A stretch of 64,000 nucleotides of DNA from Phycisphaerales bacterium (GTDB lineage Bacteria > Planctomycetota > Phycisphaerae > Phycisphaerales > SM1A02), in NCBI GenBank assembly GCA_009692045.1, contig SIAA01000005.1, positions 32,648-96,647 on the forward strand, written 5' to 3'. The notes beneath the pieces are model-generated. The model was not told where the DNA came from. It saw only the letters and a program-made list of their open reading frames with translations, and did no database searches. Below, piece by piece: positions 52,642 through 62,059 of the stretch (positions within the stretch are counted from its first letter, which is position 1; every line of letters begins with the position of its first letter). Position numbers and translations under genes: made by a program.

Positions 52642-53598
52642 TTACACCTTCTCCCGCTGTTTCGCACCGAGGATGCCGCTGGGCCGGAAGATGAGCACGA
52701 GAATCAGCACTCCGAACACAATGGCGTTTGTCCATTTCGATTCGACATACTGATCGCTCATGGCTCGGATCAGACCAATCCCGATGCCACCGAGCATCGC
52801 GCCGGGAAGGCTGCCAATCCCACCCAGTACCGCCGCCGTAAATGCGTCCATGCCGGCGCGGTAACCCATCTGAAACCCGATGGAGTTGTTGTACAGCGCG
52901 TACATCACACTAGCTGCTCCGGCCAGTGCGCCGCCGATGAAGAAGGTTGCCCCGATCACTCGATCGACACTGATTCCCATCAATGCCGCAGCCGTGGGAT
53001 TCTGCGCCACCGCGCGCATTGCTTTCCCGAGTTTGGTCATCTTCACCAGCAAAGTGAGCCCAATCATGAGGGGGATAGTCACCGCGAACACACCCACATC
53101 GGTGCGCGTGATCTGAACAGCACTGTTACCCAACACATTGAGGTCCGGGAAAAGATCGGGGAAGTCCTTGGGCGCCGCCGCAGCAATGCCCCCAGAAAAC
53201 ACGTCCAAGGGGAGACCGCCCCAAAAGAGCCCGAGATTCATCAGTACGAATGAGGCACCGATCGCCGCCACCAAAAGCGAGAGCTTGGGCGCTCTGCGTA
53301 GGGGGCGATATGCCAACCGATCCACAGTCCAGTTGAGGGTGCCGCAGAAACAGGCGGATGAGGCAATCAATATCAGAACTGCCGCTACCGAGCCCATTCC
53401 CGACCATGACTCAAGCCCTAGCGCGCCCACAATGGTTAGCGCCAAGAATGATCCGAGCATGAATAGATCGCCATGAGCAAAGTTGATCAGCTCGACGATG
53501 CCATACACCATGGTGTATCCGATGGCGATGAGCGCAATGATCATTCCATTGGACAACCCAGTAATCAACTGCTGAAGGAAAACCTCCGCGTCAGTCAT
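52642..53598 (-). CDS. livH: Branched-chain amino-acid ABC transporter permease LivH
   Basis: The 318-residue polytopic protein has the LivH opening, QQLITGLSNGMIIALIAIGYTMVYGIVELINFAHGDLFMLGSFLAL in several conserved parts, of which MVYGI-x-INFAHGD is diagnostic. RAVAQNPTAAALMGISVDRVI marks the cytoplasmic coupling loop. It pairs with LivM. Its start overlaps the livK stop by 4 bases. A middle segment of about 30 residues (AAAAPKDFPDLFPDLNVLG) forms a periplasmic loop. Confidence 0.93.
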   Translation of the reverse strand: MTDAEVFLQQLITGLSNGMIIALIAIGYTMVYGIVELINFAHGDLFMLGSFLALTIVGALGLESWSGMGSVAAVLILIASSACFCGTLNWTVDRLAYRPLRRAPKLSLLVAAIGASFVLMNLGLFWGGLPLDVFSGGIAAAAPKDFPDLFPDLNVLGNSAVQITRTDVGVFAVTIPLMIGLTLLVKMTKLGKAMRAVAQNPTAAALMGISVDRVIGATFFIGGALAGAASVMYALYNNSIGFQMGYRAGMDAFTAAVLGGIGSLPGAMLGGIGIGLIRAMSDQYVESKWTNAIVFGVLILVLIFRPSGILGAKQREKV

Positions 53599-54851
53599 GA
53601 GCCCTTCGTGGAGTTGAGCGGGTCAATCTTGGGCTCCGAGTTGGTTGAATCCTTAGGACTCTCCGCACCCAGAGCCTTCACAAAGACGAATTCCCCATCC
53701 CTCACCGTTTGACCGCTCATGGTTCGGTTTGTCGTATCACCATTCTCGTCAAAGCTCCAACTGCCAATCGCACCGTGGAAGTCCCGAGTCTCCTTGAGTG
53801 CGGCCAGCACCCCGGAGCGATCCTTGGATTTGGCGCGCTTGAGTGCATCGAGAACCACACTCGCAGCTTCATACCCATACACGGCATAGGCCTCCGGCTC
53901 AGTTCCGAACTTCTCCATATACGACTTGGCGAACTGCGCGCCCTTCCCCGTGAGTTGATCGGCGGGAAGTCCGCCGAAGGTGATGTAGGTCGTGTCGTTG
54001 AGATTCTCGGCTCCAGCCGCCTCGATGAAGGCTTCCTCGAAACAGCCATCGGGAACCATGAAAGGCACCCTTACTCCTCCGCCCCGCAAGTCCTTGGCTA
54101 TCTGACCGGCATTGTTCTGAGTAGTACCACCGTAGTAAACCAAGTCGGCACCAAGAGCCTTGATCTTGGTAACCAGCGAACGGTAGTTAGGCGCCTTGGT
54201 ATCGACCCCCTCATTGCCGAGCACCTTGATCCCCAGTTTGGCGCATGACGCCACGAACACATTGGCAATCCCCACACCGTACAGTTCGCGATCGTTGAGC
54301 ACGAACACCTTTTTTGCTCCAAGTTCCTTGGCCCAATCCGCGGCCACGGCACCCTGCAAGTCATCGGTTGGCACGATGCGGAAGTAGTTGATGGTGCCGG
54401 TGGGGCGATAGGCCTTAGGCTCGTTCTTTTCGCCAAGTCCGGGCTTGGTCAAGCCGGGATAGGTATTGGCAGGACTCACCATCGCCAGCCCGGCCTTGTT
54501 CAGAATCGGCATGGATATCTTGGCAGCACCGGAGTTGAAGGTTCCGATGTAGGCCACTACCAGGGGATTCGCTGCCGCCTTCTCGGCATTACTCGCCTCG
54601 ATCATGGGATCCCAGTTGCCGCGCTGCGGGCTGGCATCATCCATGTCCTCATAAAGGATGGTGTAGCCATCGACATGTCCGCCCACTTCCTCGATGGCCA
54701 TGCGAATGCCGTTCACCATCGATGTGGTTTGACCGTTGGCGTTGCCAGTTCGCGGCAGGCTGGAAACAATCTTCAACTCCTGGGCTGTCCCTGAGCAGGG
54801 AAAAAGAAGCAGGCAGGCGGCAGAGAGGACTGAGGGAATGGTGGGACTCAT
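53595..54851 (-). CDS. livK: Branched-chain amino-acid ABC transporter substrate-binding protein
   Basis: The 418-residue protein has a signal peptide (SAACLLLFPCSGTAQ, with a possible cleavage near 23). A type 1 periplasmic binding fold follows: IVSSLPRTGNANGQTTSMVNGIRMAIEEVGG and LVTKIKALGADLVYYGG are typical of the LivJ/LivK group. It binds the substrate outside the membrane and delivers it to LivHM. The exact amino acid cannot be read from sequence. Its ATG overlaps the lpxB stop (ATGA). Confidence 0.9.
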   Translation of the reverse strand: MSPTIPSVLSAACLLLFPCSGTAQELKIVSSLPRTGNANGQTTSMVNGIRMAIEEVGGHVDGYTILYEDMDDASPQRGNWDPMIEASNAEKAAANPLVVAYIGTFNSGAAKISMPILNKAGLAMVSPANTYPGLTKPGLGEKNEPKAYRPTGTINYFRIVPTDDLQGAVAADWAKELGAKKVFVLNDRELYGVGIANVFVASCAKLGIKVLGNEGVDTKAPNYRSLVTKIKALGADLVYYGGTTQNNAGQIAKDLRGGGVRVPFMVPDGCFEEAFIEAAGAENLNDTTYITFGGLPADQLTGKGAQFAKSYMEKFGTEPEAYAVYGYEAASVVLDALKRAKSKDRSGVLAALKETRDFHGAIGSWSFDENGDTTNRTMSGQTVRDGEFVFVKALGAESPKDSTNSEPKIDPLNSTKGS

Positions 54852-56104
54852 GAGTTGGCTCCTTGACTGTGGTGTTGAATATATTCGCCGGTACCAGCTT
54901 TGCGAGCGATCTCGGCGATGGCCTGAGCCGCTTCCTTGCTGGGAGCGTGCCCTTGAAAAAGAACAGCGATCCGTTTGAGATCGGCCTGCGCCCGCGCCAT
55001 GTTGCGCGAATCGGTGAGATAGAGGGCAGCGGCTTCCACAATGGGGCCCGGCCCGCCAAAGTAGGGCACAAACTCCGGCACGATCTCCCGCCTAGCGACG
55101 ATGTTGGGAAGCAATCGAAATGGAGACCTGAGTACCAGCCGGGCTCCCCAGGCGGATAGCGGCCCGGTGCGATAAACCCCCACCATCGGTTTGGCGTGTT
55201 TGGCCACATCGAGAGTCACCGTGCCAGAAACTGCGAGAGCAAGGTCGCACCAGAAAACGGCGATATCTATAGGAACCACGCCGATGTGGAGACCCGTGGG
55301 AACTTCCCGACAGAGACGGCGCACCAGTTTGGCGTTGTCCTCCGAGGAGCACCCGATTAGGCCAACCGTTCCCCGAAAGCGACCTTGCAGGTCGGCGAAG
55401 GAGTGCACGAGGAGCTTTATGTTGGCCCTAACTTCGCTGCTGCGCGAACCAGGCAAGAGCAGAATTTTGGGCGATCCCTTGGGCAGATTCGCCCCCTCTG
55501 ATTTCATGCGCGCTGGGTCAAACTCCCGTTCAAATGTGGGATGACCGATGAACTTAGCGGGAATCTGTCGCTCCCGAAACCAGGCCTCTTCGAATGGAAG
55601 CAAGCACAGCACCAGGTCGGTGCAGGCCCGCAGCTTAGCGGCACGCCTCTCTCCCCAGGCCCACAGTTGGGGCGCAACCAAATGAACCACCCGGGCCCCG
55701 CGCTGGCGGAAGTGCTGGGCCAGGGAAAAGTTCGCCGCGGGAGAGTCCACGGGTACATGCACCCACACTCGGTGTTGCTGCGCCCAGCGCTTGATGGACT
55801 GGTGCGCCGCCCTCACTTCGAGCGCCCTCTTGAACACATTTATTCCCATGGCGCCGTCGTCGGCGGTGCGCTCCAGCAACTGGGCACCCGCAGCTTCCAT
55901 GCGTCGACCGCCCAGCGCCACGATATTCAATGAGGGATCCAGTTCCTTGAGTGCCGCGATGACACCAGCGGCATGGGCATCACCCGAGGGTTCGAATGCC
56001 GTGAACAGCACGGTGCGCTCAGTTCGGGAGTTTGAGGCATCCATTGACAAGAGTTCGGAGATTACCGCCGGAGCAAGTGCAGTACTGTCACTGAGGGCAA
56101 CCAT
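54848..56104 (-). CDS. lpxB: Lipid-A-disaccharide synthase
   Basis: The 418-residue protein is of LpxB type. It has EPSGDAHAAGVIAALKE (about 38-54), LGGRRMEAAGAQL, APQLWAWGERRA, CLLPFEEAWF and IGHPTFE, with LLPGSRSSEVRANIKLL and ALAVSGTVTLDVA in the C-terminal domain. It joins UDP-2,3-diacylglucosamine with lipid X in lipid A synthesis. Its presence argues for a lipopolysaccharide-bearing outer membrane. The N-terminal start is uncertain; an ATG at 56044 also fits. It is translationally coupled to livK, an unusual pairing. Confidence 0.88.
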   Translation of the reverse strand: MVALSDSTALAPAVISELLSMDASNSRTERTVLFTAFEPSGDAHAAGVIAALKELDPSLNIVALGGRRMEAAGAQLLERTADDGAMGINVFKRALEVRAAHQSIKRWAQQHRVWVHVPVDSPAANFSLAQHFRQRGARVVHLVAPQLWAWGERRAAKLRACTDLVLCLLPFEEAWFRERQIPAKFIGHPTFEREFDPARMKSEGANLPKGSPKILLLPGSRSSEVRANIKLLVHSFADLQGRFRGTVGLIGCSSEDNAKLVRRLCREVPTGLHIGVVPIDIAVFWCDLALAVSGTVTLDVAKHAKPMVGVYRTGPLSAWGARLVLRSPFRLLPNIVARREIVPEFVPYFGGPGPIVEAAALYLTDSRNMARAQADLKRIAVLFQGHAPSKEAAQAIAEIARKAGTGEYIQHHSQGANS

Positions 56105-56196
56105 CTTCCATGATCGGCGCGGTGCGATGAAACCCAGCGCCGCTGATCCGACACCGGATTCAGCAGTAGTATCCGCCGTTCTTCTGCGAAAACCCC

Positions 56197-57981
56197 ATGC
56201 TCAAACGCTCCCATAGATGCGGCGAACTTCGTGCCTCTGATGCTGGCAATCTTGCCATTCTGGCGGGATGGGTCAATACCTATCGCGATCAGGGGCGGGG
56301 GCTGATTTTCATTGATCTGCGCGACCGGGAGGGCATGACACAGATTGTGTTCGACCTCGAGGACAGTACACCCACCGTGATCGCGGCAGCCAAAGCCCTG
56401 CGCCGCGAAGATGTGATTGCCGTGAGTGGCACCGTTCGGGTTCGCACCGGAGGCCCCAATCCCAAGCTGGCAACCGGCGATATCGAAATCAAGGTGGAGG
56501 AGTTGGAGGTGCTCAACAAGGCCGAGAACCCCCCCATTCTTCCCGATGAATACGAATCGGGAAAGATCAACGAAGAGACTCGACTCACCTATCGCTACAT
56601 AGACCTGCGCCGACCGCGGATGCAGCAGATCCTGCGCACTCGTTCTCAAGTAACCAAGAGCGCGCGCGATTACTTCGCCGGTCACGGGTTTCTAGAAATC
56701 GAGACTCCGCTGTTGATCAAGAGCACTCCCGAAGGAGCGCGCGACTTCGTTGTGCCCAGTCGTCTCCACCCCGGCAGCTGGTATGCACTGCCCCAGAGCC
56801 CTCAGTTGTTCAAACAGATTCTGATGGTGGCGGGCTGCGATCGCTACCTGCAGATTTGCAAGTGCCTGCGTGATGAGGATCCGCGCGCCGACAGGCAGGC
56901 CGAGTTCAGCCAGATCGATCTGGAGATGAGCTTCGTGGAGCGTCCAGAAGTTCTGTCCATGATGAGCGGGTTTGTGTCGCACCTGTGGCGTGACCTGTTC
57001 CAGTTCGAAGTTGGGGAGATCCCCCAGATGAAGTGGTCCGAGGCAATGGAACGCTTCGGCATCGACCGCCCCGACACCCGCTTTGGCATGGAAATATCTG
57101 ATGTAAGCGACTTGGCGGCCCAGACCGATTTCGCCGTGTTCCGAGATGCTCTTGCGAAGAAGAGCCCGTCGGGAAAGATCGGCGTGGTGAAGTGCTTGGT
57201 AGCCAAGGGCGGCGCCGAGAAACTCACGCGGAAGATCACGGATGCCTACTCAGAGTGGGTAAAGACCTTCAATGCGGGTGGAGTGCCGACTCTGAAATGC
57301 ACCGATAAGGGGCTCGAGTCTGGCATCGCCAAATTTGTGACTCCCATCGCAGCAGAGCTCATCGCTCGCCTCGGGCTCACGGCCGGCGATCAGGTGTTCT
57401 TTGCCGCTGACACTTGGGAGATTGCCACCAAGGTCATGGGCGAGTTGCGCTTGCGAGTTGCCGCTGACTTGGCATTGATTCCTACCGGCAAGTGGAACTT
57501 TCTCTGGGTGATTGACTTCCCCATGTTCGACTGGGACGGGGAGCACAACCGCTGGGTGGCACTGCATCATCCGTTCACCAGCCCCAATCCCGACCAGTTT
57601 GAAATCTTGGCAACTGACCCCGGCGCTTGCCTTAGCTCCGGCTACGACCTTGTGCTCAACGGCAGTGAGATCGCTGGCGGCTCCATCCGCATCCACCGCA
57701 TGGATGTGCAGGAACGAGTTTTTAGTTTGATCGGGCTCAGGTCCGAGGAAGCACAGCAGAAGTTTGGTTTCCTTCTCTCTGCCCTCCGCCATGGGGCGCC
57801 ACCCCATGGGGGCATCGCCTTCGGTCTCGATAGATTGGTGATGCACTTGGTGGGCACAGACAACATTCGAGATGTAATCGCCTTCCCCAAGACCCAGTCA
57901 GGCGGTGATCTGATGATCTCGGCGCCGGGTCCCATCGATGAGGCGCAAATGAGGGAGCTGCAGGTTCGCTCGACTGCCTGA
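56197..57981 (+). CDS. aspS: Aspartyl-tRNA synthetase
   Basis: The 594-residue class II enzyme has the bacterial layout: an N-terminal OB fold (HRCGELRASDAGNLAILAGWV, FIDLRDREGMTQIVF), the catalytic core with LPQSPQLFKQILM and RDEDPRADRQAEFSQIDLEMS, a GAD-like insert and motif 3 GIAFGLDRLVM. It charges tRNA-Asp, or also tRNA-Asn if nondiscriminating; I cannot decide which. Near residue 30 the loop RDQGRGLIF has one residue more than the common RDLGGLIF. It is divergent from lpxB with a 92-base gap. Confidence 0.95.
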   Translation: MLKRSHRCGELRASDAGNLAILAGWVNTYRDQGRGLIFIDLRDREGMTQIVFDLEDSTPTVIAAAKALRREDVIAVSGTVRVRTGGPNPKLATGDIEIKVEELEVLNKAENPPILPDEYESGKINEETRLTYRYIDLRRPRMQQILRTRSQVTKSARDYFAGHGFLEIETPLLIKSTPEGARDFVVPSRLHPGSWYALPQSPQLFKQILMVAGCDRYLQICKCLRDEDPRADRQAEFSQIDLEMSFVERPEVLSMMSGFVSHLWRDLFQFEVGEIPQMKWSEAMERFGIDRPDTRFGMEISDVSDLAAQTDFAVFRDALAKKSPSGKIGVVKCLVAKGGAEKLTRKITDAYSEWVKTFNAGGVPTLKCTDKGLESGIAKFVTPIAAELIARLGLTAGDQVFFAADTWEIATKVMGELRLRVAADLALIPTGKWNFLWVIDFPMFDWDGEHNRWVALHHPFTSPNPDQFEILATDPGACLSSGYDLVLNGSEIAGGSIRIHRMDVQERVFSLIGLRSEEAQQKFGFLLSALRHGAPPHGGIAFGLDRLVMHLVGTDNIRDVIAFPKTQSGGDLMISAPGPIDEAQMRELQVRSTA

Positions 57982-58027
57982 GAGATCACTCGCCTACGCG
58001 CACCTTCCGTGCAACCTCAGCGCGACT

Positions 58028-59065
58028 TCAGTGCACGCCGCAGGCTGCGAGCCATCGCTCCGAGTCGAGCGCGGCTTGGCAACCCATGCCTGCCGCGGTA
58101 ACCGCCTGCCGGTAGACACTGTCACAAACATCTCCGGCGGCAAATACGCCCTCAATGTTGGTGCTGCTGCTTCGGCTGCGGAGATTCACATAGCCCTTGC
58201 TATCGAGTTCGACACCCGAGCCGCGCAGGAATCCTGTAGCGGGCGCATGCCCGATCGCCACAAACAATCCGCCGAGGGCAAGACGGGTGCGCGCCTTGGT
58301 TCGAACATCCTCTAACTCCACGGCTTCAATGCGGTCAACTCCATGAACCCCGACGACAACCTGATGCCAGTGCACCTTCACATTGGGGAGAGCCAGCAAT
58401 CGATCCTGCATCGTCTTGGAAGCGCGGAACTCACCGCGACGATGAATCACATGCACTGTGCCGGCGAACTTGGTGAGATAGGTCGCCTCTTCCATTGCGG
58501 TATCACCCCCACCAACCACGCCGAGTTGGGCCCCGCGAAACACGGGCAAGGCGCCATCGCAAACCGCGCAAGCACTTACGCCGCCACCACTGCGGGCCAA
58601 GCGCATCTCATCAGCGAGTCCGATCCAGTTCGCAACCGCACCCGTGGCGATGATTACCGAATGCGCTTGCAAAGAGGCCCCATCGGCAGTCTTGAGCCTA
58701 AACGGCCGCGACTCGAAGTCACACTCGCTCACATCATCCTGCATCACTCGCGTGCCGAATCGCTCCGCCTGTGCTTGTAGATGCTCCATCAACTCCGGCC
58801 CCGTTACACCCTTGGGAAACCCGGGGAAGTTCTCGACCTCGGTTGTCAGCATCAACTGCCCACCAGGAAGCACGGGCGAGGGATCAGACTTGGGGATTCC
58901 CACCACGCAGAGCGGCGAGAGATTGGCACGCGCCGCATAGATCGCGGCAGTCCATCCCGCGGGCCCCGAACCGATGATCACTACTCGCTCGATTCCGTCA
59001 GAGGGACAACCGGAGTAAGGTGCCCCACTCTGCCCCGGCTCGGCTGATCCACTCGTCCCGATCAA
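58028..59065 (-). CDS. trxB: Thioredoxin reductase
   Basis: The 345-residue FAD flavoprotein has GSGPAG (32-37), the redox motif CAVC at C166 and C169, GGGDTAMEEA in the NADPH domain and AAGDVCDSVYRQAVTAAGMG near the C-terminus. It reduces thioredoxin with NADPH. The start is TTG at 59065, overlapping the upstream stop as TTGA and preceded by AGGAAGG at a good distance. An N-terminal leader of about 25 residues precedes the conserved core. It is convergent with aspS. Confidence 0.93.
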   Translation of the reverse strand: MIGTSGSAEPGQSGAPYSGCPSDGIERVVIIGSGPAGWTAAIYAARANLSPLCVVGIPKSDPSPVLPGGQLMLTTEVENFPGFPKGVTGPELMEHLQAQAERFGTRVMQDDVSECDFESRPFRLKTADGASLQAHSVIIATGAVANWIGLADEMRLARSGGGVSACAVCDGALPVFRGAQLGVVGGGDTAMEEATYLTKFAGTVHVIHRRGEFRASKTMQDRLLALPNVKVHWHQVVVGVHGVDRIEAVELEDVRTKARTRLALGGLFVAIGHAPATGFLRGSGVELDSKGYVNLRSRSSSTNIEGVFAAGDVCDSVYRQAVTAAGMGCQAALDSERWLAACGVH

Positions 59066-60561
59066 TCGATCAGACCTTCCTGCCGCGCCCGCGCTCGCAG
59101 CGGCGGCCAGAACACCAGATCACCCGTCAGTCCATCAAGACTGGCGCTGGTTCCACCACCATCTTCGTGATCGGCGGCGCGCGCCCAGAGCATCACCCCA
59201 CTTCCGTGCACACGGCCGAATGGCGTTTCGATCTCGACTGCACTGCCGAGGCGCTGGTAGGGAAGGCGGCCATCATTCCTGTTGGCGGGATATGACTTGT
59301 GATAGGGATCAAAATCCATGCGCTTGACCACATATACGGAATAGGCCTCAGCCTTCTCCTTGGGCCACTTGTTGCCGTACTCTCGGTAGTGGGCGCAGAT
59401 TCCCGCGATGACGGCGGTGCCGTTTATCTCGCTGATAAGAACATCGCGCAGGGAGAACAGCCGCTGCAGATCCCGCAAACTGAACACCACGGCTGCATAT
59501 CTCACCTCGTTGGTGCGAGACAATTCGGTGGCAAGGCCGAAGATCGGACCATAGGGATTCATGCGCCAGCGGCGCCACCAGTCGTCGTAGATGAAGGTCA
59601 GGCGTTTGCGGGTGGCATCGAGTGATCCGTGCGCCGTCGCGATGGACTGCCACATCTTGTTGGCACCGAAGAGAGCGAGCGGCGTCGACTCGCTCTGCCT
59701 CCTGGAGAAGTGGGTAGCGAACACCTCGGCATCGGGTGATCCGTCCGGTGAAAACACCCGACCGAGCACGGCCTCAGCCACAATTCGATCACCCTCGGGT
59801 AGTTGCAGGCGCCGCAACTGCTCGTGATCCATGGGCTGGAGCATGGAAAACTCCTTGAGAGCGAAGCGCTGCAATGTCGCTGCAGGAATCTTGTCGAGGT
59901 AGGTGAACACAAAGTCCCGACTGGCCCGCAGACAATCGATCATCAACTCCATCGCCACCGATTGCTCTTCAGACATCTGACGATCGGCGATCAAGCGCAG
60001 GAAGCGGATGTTGGCCACGGCAATGGTCAGCGCCTCATCGAATTTGCCCTCTTCTCCAAGTCGATACATGTCCGCCACGGCGTAGGCGGCAACAGTACGG
60101 ACGGAGTTGAGGTAGGCCAGATCGAGCGTGCCCAGCGTGGCGCCCTCGCCCACATCGGCGTAAAGGCCACGACCACGAAACTCCTGCGAAACATTGTTCT
60201 TACCGTAAGGCAAACCAAACATGAGCACCCGCTGAGACTCGATCAGTGCTTTGCCCAGTGGCTCACATGCCTTGGCCCACTCTGCCACGCTGGAGAAGTT
60301 GTCCATTCCATCCCAGATGGTGTTGACATTGAATGAGTCACCAATCTCTCGAGGCGGCTGAGGCGCCTGGAGAAACGCCCCTAGAACACTGGCATAAGAC
60401 TTGGCGGAGTCACGCACCTGCTGAGCGGGCCGGTTGAGAGCCGTGAGTACATCCCCGCTCGGCGCCCCCGCGCTCTGCGCCTGTACCACTGGGGCGCGGA
60501 GCACCAAAGTGGCGATGAGGATGAATGCGATTCTGGGTAGTGGCGATTTGATGATCCGCAT
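59062..60561 (-). CDS. Secreted protein of unknown function upstream of trxB
   Basis: The protein has 499 residues from the ATG at 60561, preceded by GGAG 6 bases away. The start gives a signal peptide MRIIKSPLPRIAFILIATL-VLRAPVVQAQ. The body is mostly helical in appearance, with AYAVADMYRLGEEGKFDEALTIAV and EQSVAMELMIDCLRASRDFV, and has a C-terminal segment with a pseudopilin-like YGNKWPKEKAEAYS. I recognise no family. I associate large helical secreted proteins of this style with planctomycetes. Its stop overlaps the trxB start by 4 bases. Confidence 0.65.
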   Translation of the reverse strand: MRIIKSPLPRIAFILIATLVLRAPVVQAQSAGAPSGDVLTALNRPAQQVRDSAKSYASVLGAFLQAPQPPREIGDSFNVNTIWDGMDNFSSVAEWAKACEPLGKALIESQRVLMFGLPYGKNNVSQEFRGRGLYADVGEGATLGTLDLAYLNSVRTVAAYAVADMYRLGEEGKFDEALTIAVANIRFLRLIADRQMSEEQSVAMELMIDCLRASRDFVFTYLDKIPAATLQRFALKEFSMLQPMDHEQLRRLQLPEGDRIVAEAVLGRVFSPDGSPDAEVFATHFSRRQSESTPLALFGANKMWQSIATAHGSLDATRKRLTFIYDDWWRRWRMNPYGPIFGLATELSRTNEVRYAAVVFSLRDLQRLFSLRDVLISEINGTAVIAGICAHYREYGNKWPKEKAEAYSVYVVKRMDFDPYHKSYPANRNDGRLPYQRLGSAVEIETPFGRVHGSGVMLWARAADHEDGGGTSASLDGLTGDLVFWPPLRARARQEGLID

Positions 60562-60653
60562 AGGCGCTCCGTGGCTTCGAAGCGTAGCACGGCTCACGCA
60601 TCGGCGATGACCTTGGATAGACTCGGCTTTGCGATTCCGCACCGCTCCACTCC

Positions 60654-61976
60654 ATGTCCACCAGCCTCCCCTCCAAAGTAAATGTCCTCCTCATTGGCGG
60701 CGGCGGCCGCGAGCACGCCATCGCCTGGAAGTTGCAACAGTCATCGCACTTGGGCCAGTTGTGGATACAGCCCAGCGCCAATGCCGCTTTGCAATCAATG
60801 GGACGTGTCTGCCCCGAGGAGATCTCGGTCAAGCGGGCATTTTTTCTGAAGCGCTGGTGCGAGCGGGAGGAGGTTTCCTTGGTAATCATCGGACCCGAAG
60901 GCCCGCTGGCCGAAGGGCTGACCGATGCGCTCGCCTCCCCGAATCTGCGCGTGTTCGGCCCCACGCAAGCAGGCGCGCGACTGGAGTTCGACAAAGCCTT
61001 CGCCAAGCAGATGATGCGCCAAGCGTCGATCCCCACTGCCGATGCGCGCGCGTTCACCACGATGGAGCAAGCGGTGCGCTATCTGACGACCCGCGAAGAT
61101 CCGGTGGTGATCAAGGCAACCGGATTGTGCCAGGGCAAAGGAGTGGTCGTTTGCGATACCCGTGATGATGCGCTTGATGCCATTGAAAGAATCATGGTCA
61201 AACGGGAGTTCGGTGACGCGGGTACAACCGTCCTCATCGAAGAGCGCCTCAAAGGGCAAGAGCTCTCGGTGCTGGCACTGGTAGATGGGAGCAACATCTG
61301 GGTTCTCGACCCTTGTCAGGATCACAAGCAGGTAGGCGAGGGAGATGTCGGCCCCAACACCGGAGGCATGGGTGCGTACTCACCAACCCCGCTGGCAGAT
61401 GAAGCGACGATGACGATCATCCACCGCGATGTGCTAGTACCAATCGTGGACGCGCTGCGGCGCGAAGGCGTGATATTCCGCGGCGTCCTATTCGCCGGGA
61501 TCATGCTCACGGCCGGGGGACCAAAGGTCCTCGAGTTCAACTGTCGCTTCGGTGATCCTGAGACTCAGGCGATCATGGTCCGCCTGCAGGGCGACCTGGT
61601 AGAAATTCTCTGGGCTTGCGCGGGGGGTGAACTAGAGAACATTGATCTCTCGTTTGATCCCCGTCACGCTTGCTGCGTTGCTGTCTGCTCCGGTGGCTAT
61701 CCCGGAGAGTTTGCCAAGGGACGGGTCATCGGGGGGCTCGAGTCCGCAGCTGCAGCGGCCTTGGAGCATGAGTCGGTGATGGTGTTTCATGCGGGTACGG
61801 CTCGCAACGCGGCGGGCGAGCTGGTGACCTCGGGCGGAAGAGTGCTAACGGTTACTGCATTGGCAGCATCCCTTTCACGGGCCCAGGCGCTCGCCAATGA
61901 AGCCGCGGCAAGAATCTCGTTTGAGGGGGCATTCTTCCGCCGTGATATTGGACATCGGGTACTCGCGGCGTTGTAG
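60654..61976 (+). CDS. purD: Phosphoribosylamine-glycine ligase
   Basis: The 440-residue ATP-grasp enzyme joins phosphoribosylamine and glycine in purine synthesis. GGGGREHAIAWKL at 15-27 starts the protein; IIGPEGPLAEGL, VIKATGLCQGKGVVV, NTGGMGAYSPTP and LEFNCRFGDPETQ follow, all diagnostic. The usual KADGLAAGKGV reads KATGLCQGKGV here. No ribosome site is obvious. A -10-like TAGACT lies at 60618-60623 without a clear -35. It is divergent from the secreted-protein gene at 60561. Confidence 0.95.
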   Translation: MSTSLPSKVNVLLIGGGGREHAIAWKLQQSSHLGQLWIQPSANAALQSMGRVCPEEISVKRAFFLKRWCEREEVSLVIIGPEGPLAEGLTDALASPNLRVFGPTQAGARLEFDKAFAKQMMRQASIPTADARAFTTMEQAVRYLTTREDPVVIKATGLCQGKGVVVCDTRDDALDAIERIMVKREFGDAGTTVLIEERLKGQELSVLALVDGSNIWVLDPCQDHKQVGEGDVGPNTGGMGAYSPTPLADEATMTIIHRDVLVPIVDALRREGVIFRGVLFAGIMLTAGGPKVLEFNCRFGDPETQAIMVRLQGDLVEILWACAGGELENIDLSFDPRHACCVAVCSGGYPGEFAKGRVIGGLESAAAAALEHESVMVFHAGTARNAAGELVTSGGRVLTVTALAASLSRAQALANEAAARISFEGAFFRRDIGHRVLAAL

Positions 61977-61999
61977 TTCGCCAAGAACAGGGCTACACT
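61971..61999 (+). promoter_or_regulatory. Promoter of the subtilase gene at 62060
   Basis: A -35 TTGTAG (61971-61976) overlaps the purD stop codon and is 17 bases from a -10 TACACT (61994-61999). The 13 bases AGGGCTACACTTG around the -10 are identical to those at the promoter of the cysteine-rich gene (5028-5041 region). Transcription would start near 62006. Confidence 0.65.
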
Positions 62000-62059
62000 T
62001 GCCGGACTGCGGAAGACTCATATTCAGCGCCCTTGCCTACTCTAGAGAAACTCCCGAAC

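Noticed and set aside
52637..52735. Longer livM frame starting at 52735
   Set aside because: It would overlap livH by 94 bases with a polar, arginine-rich leader; the ATG at 52636 has a ribosome site and good spacing.
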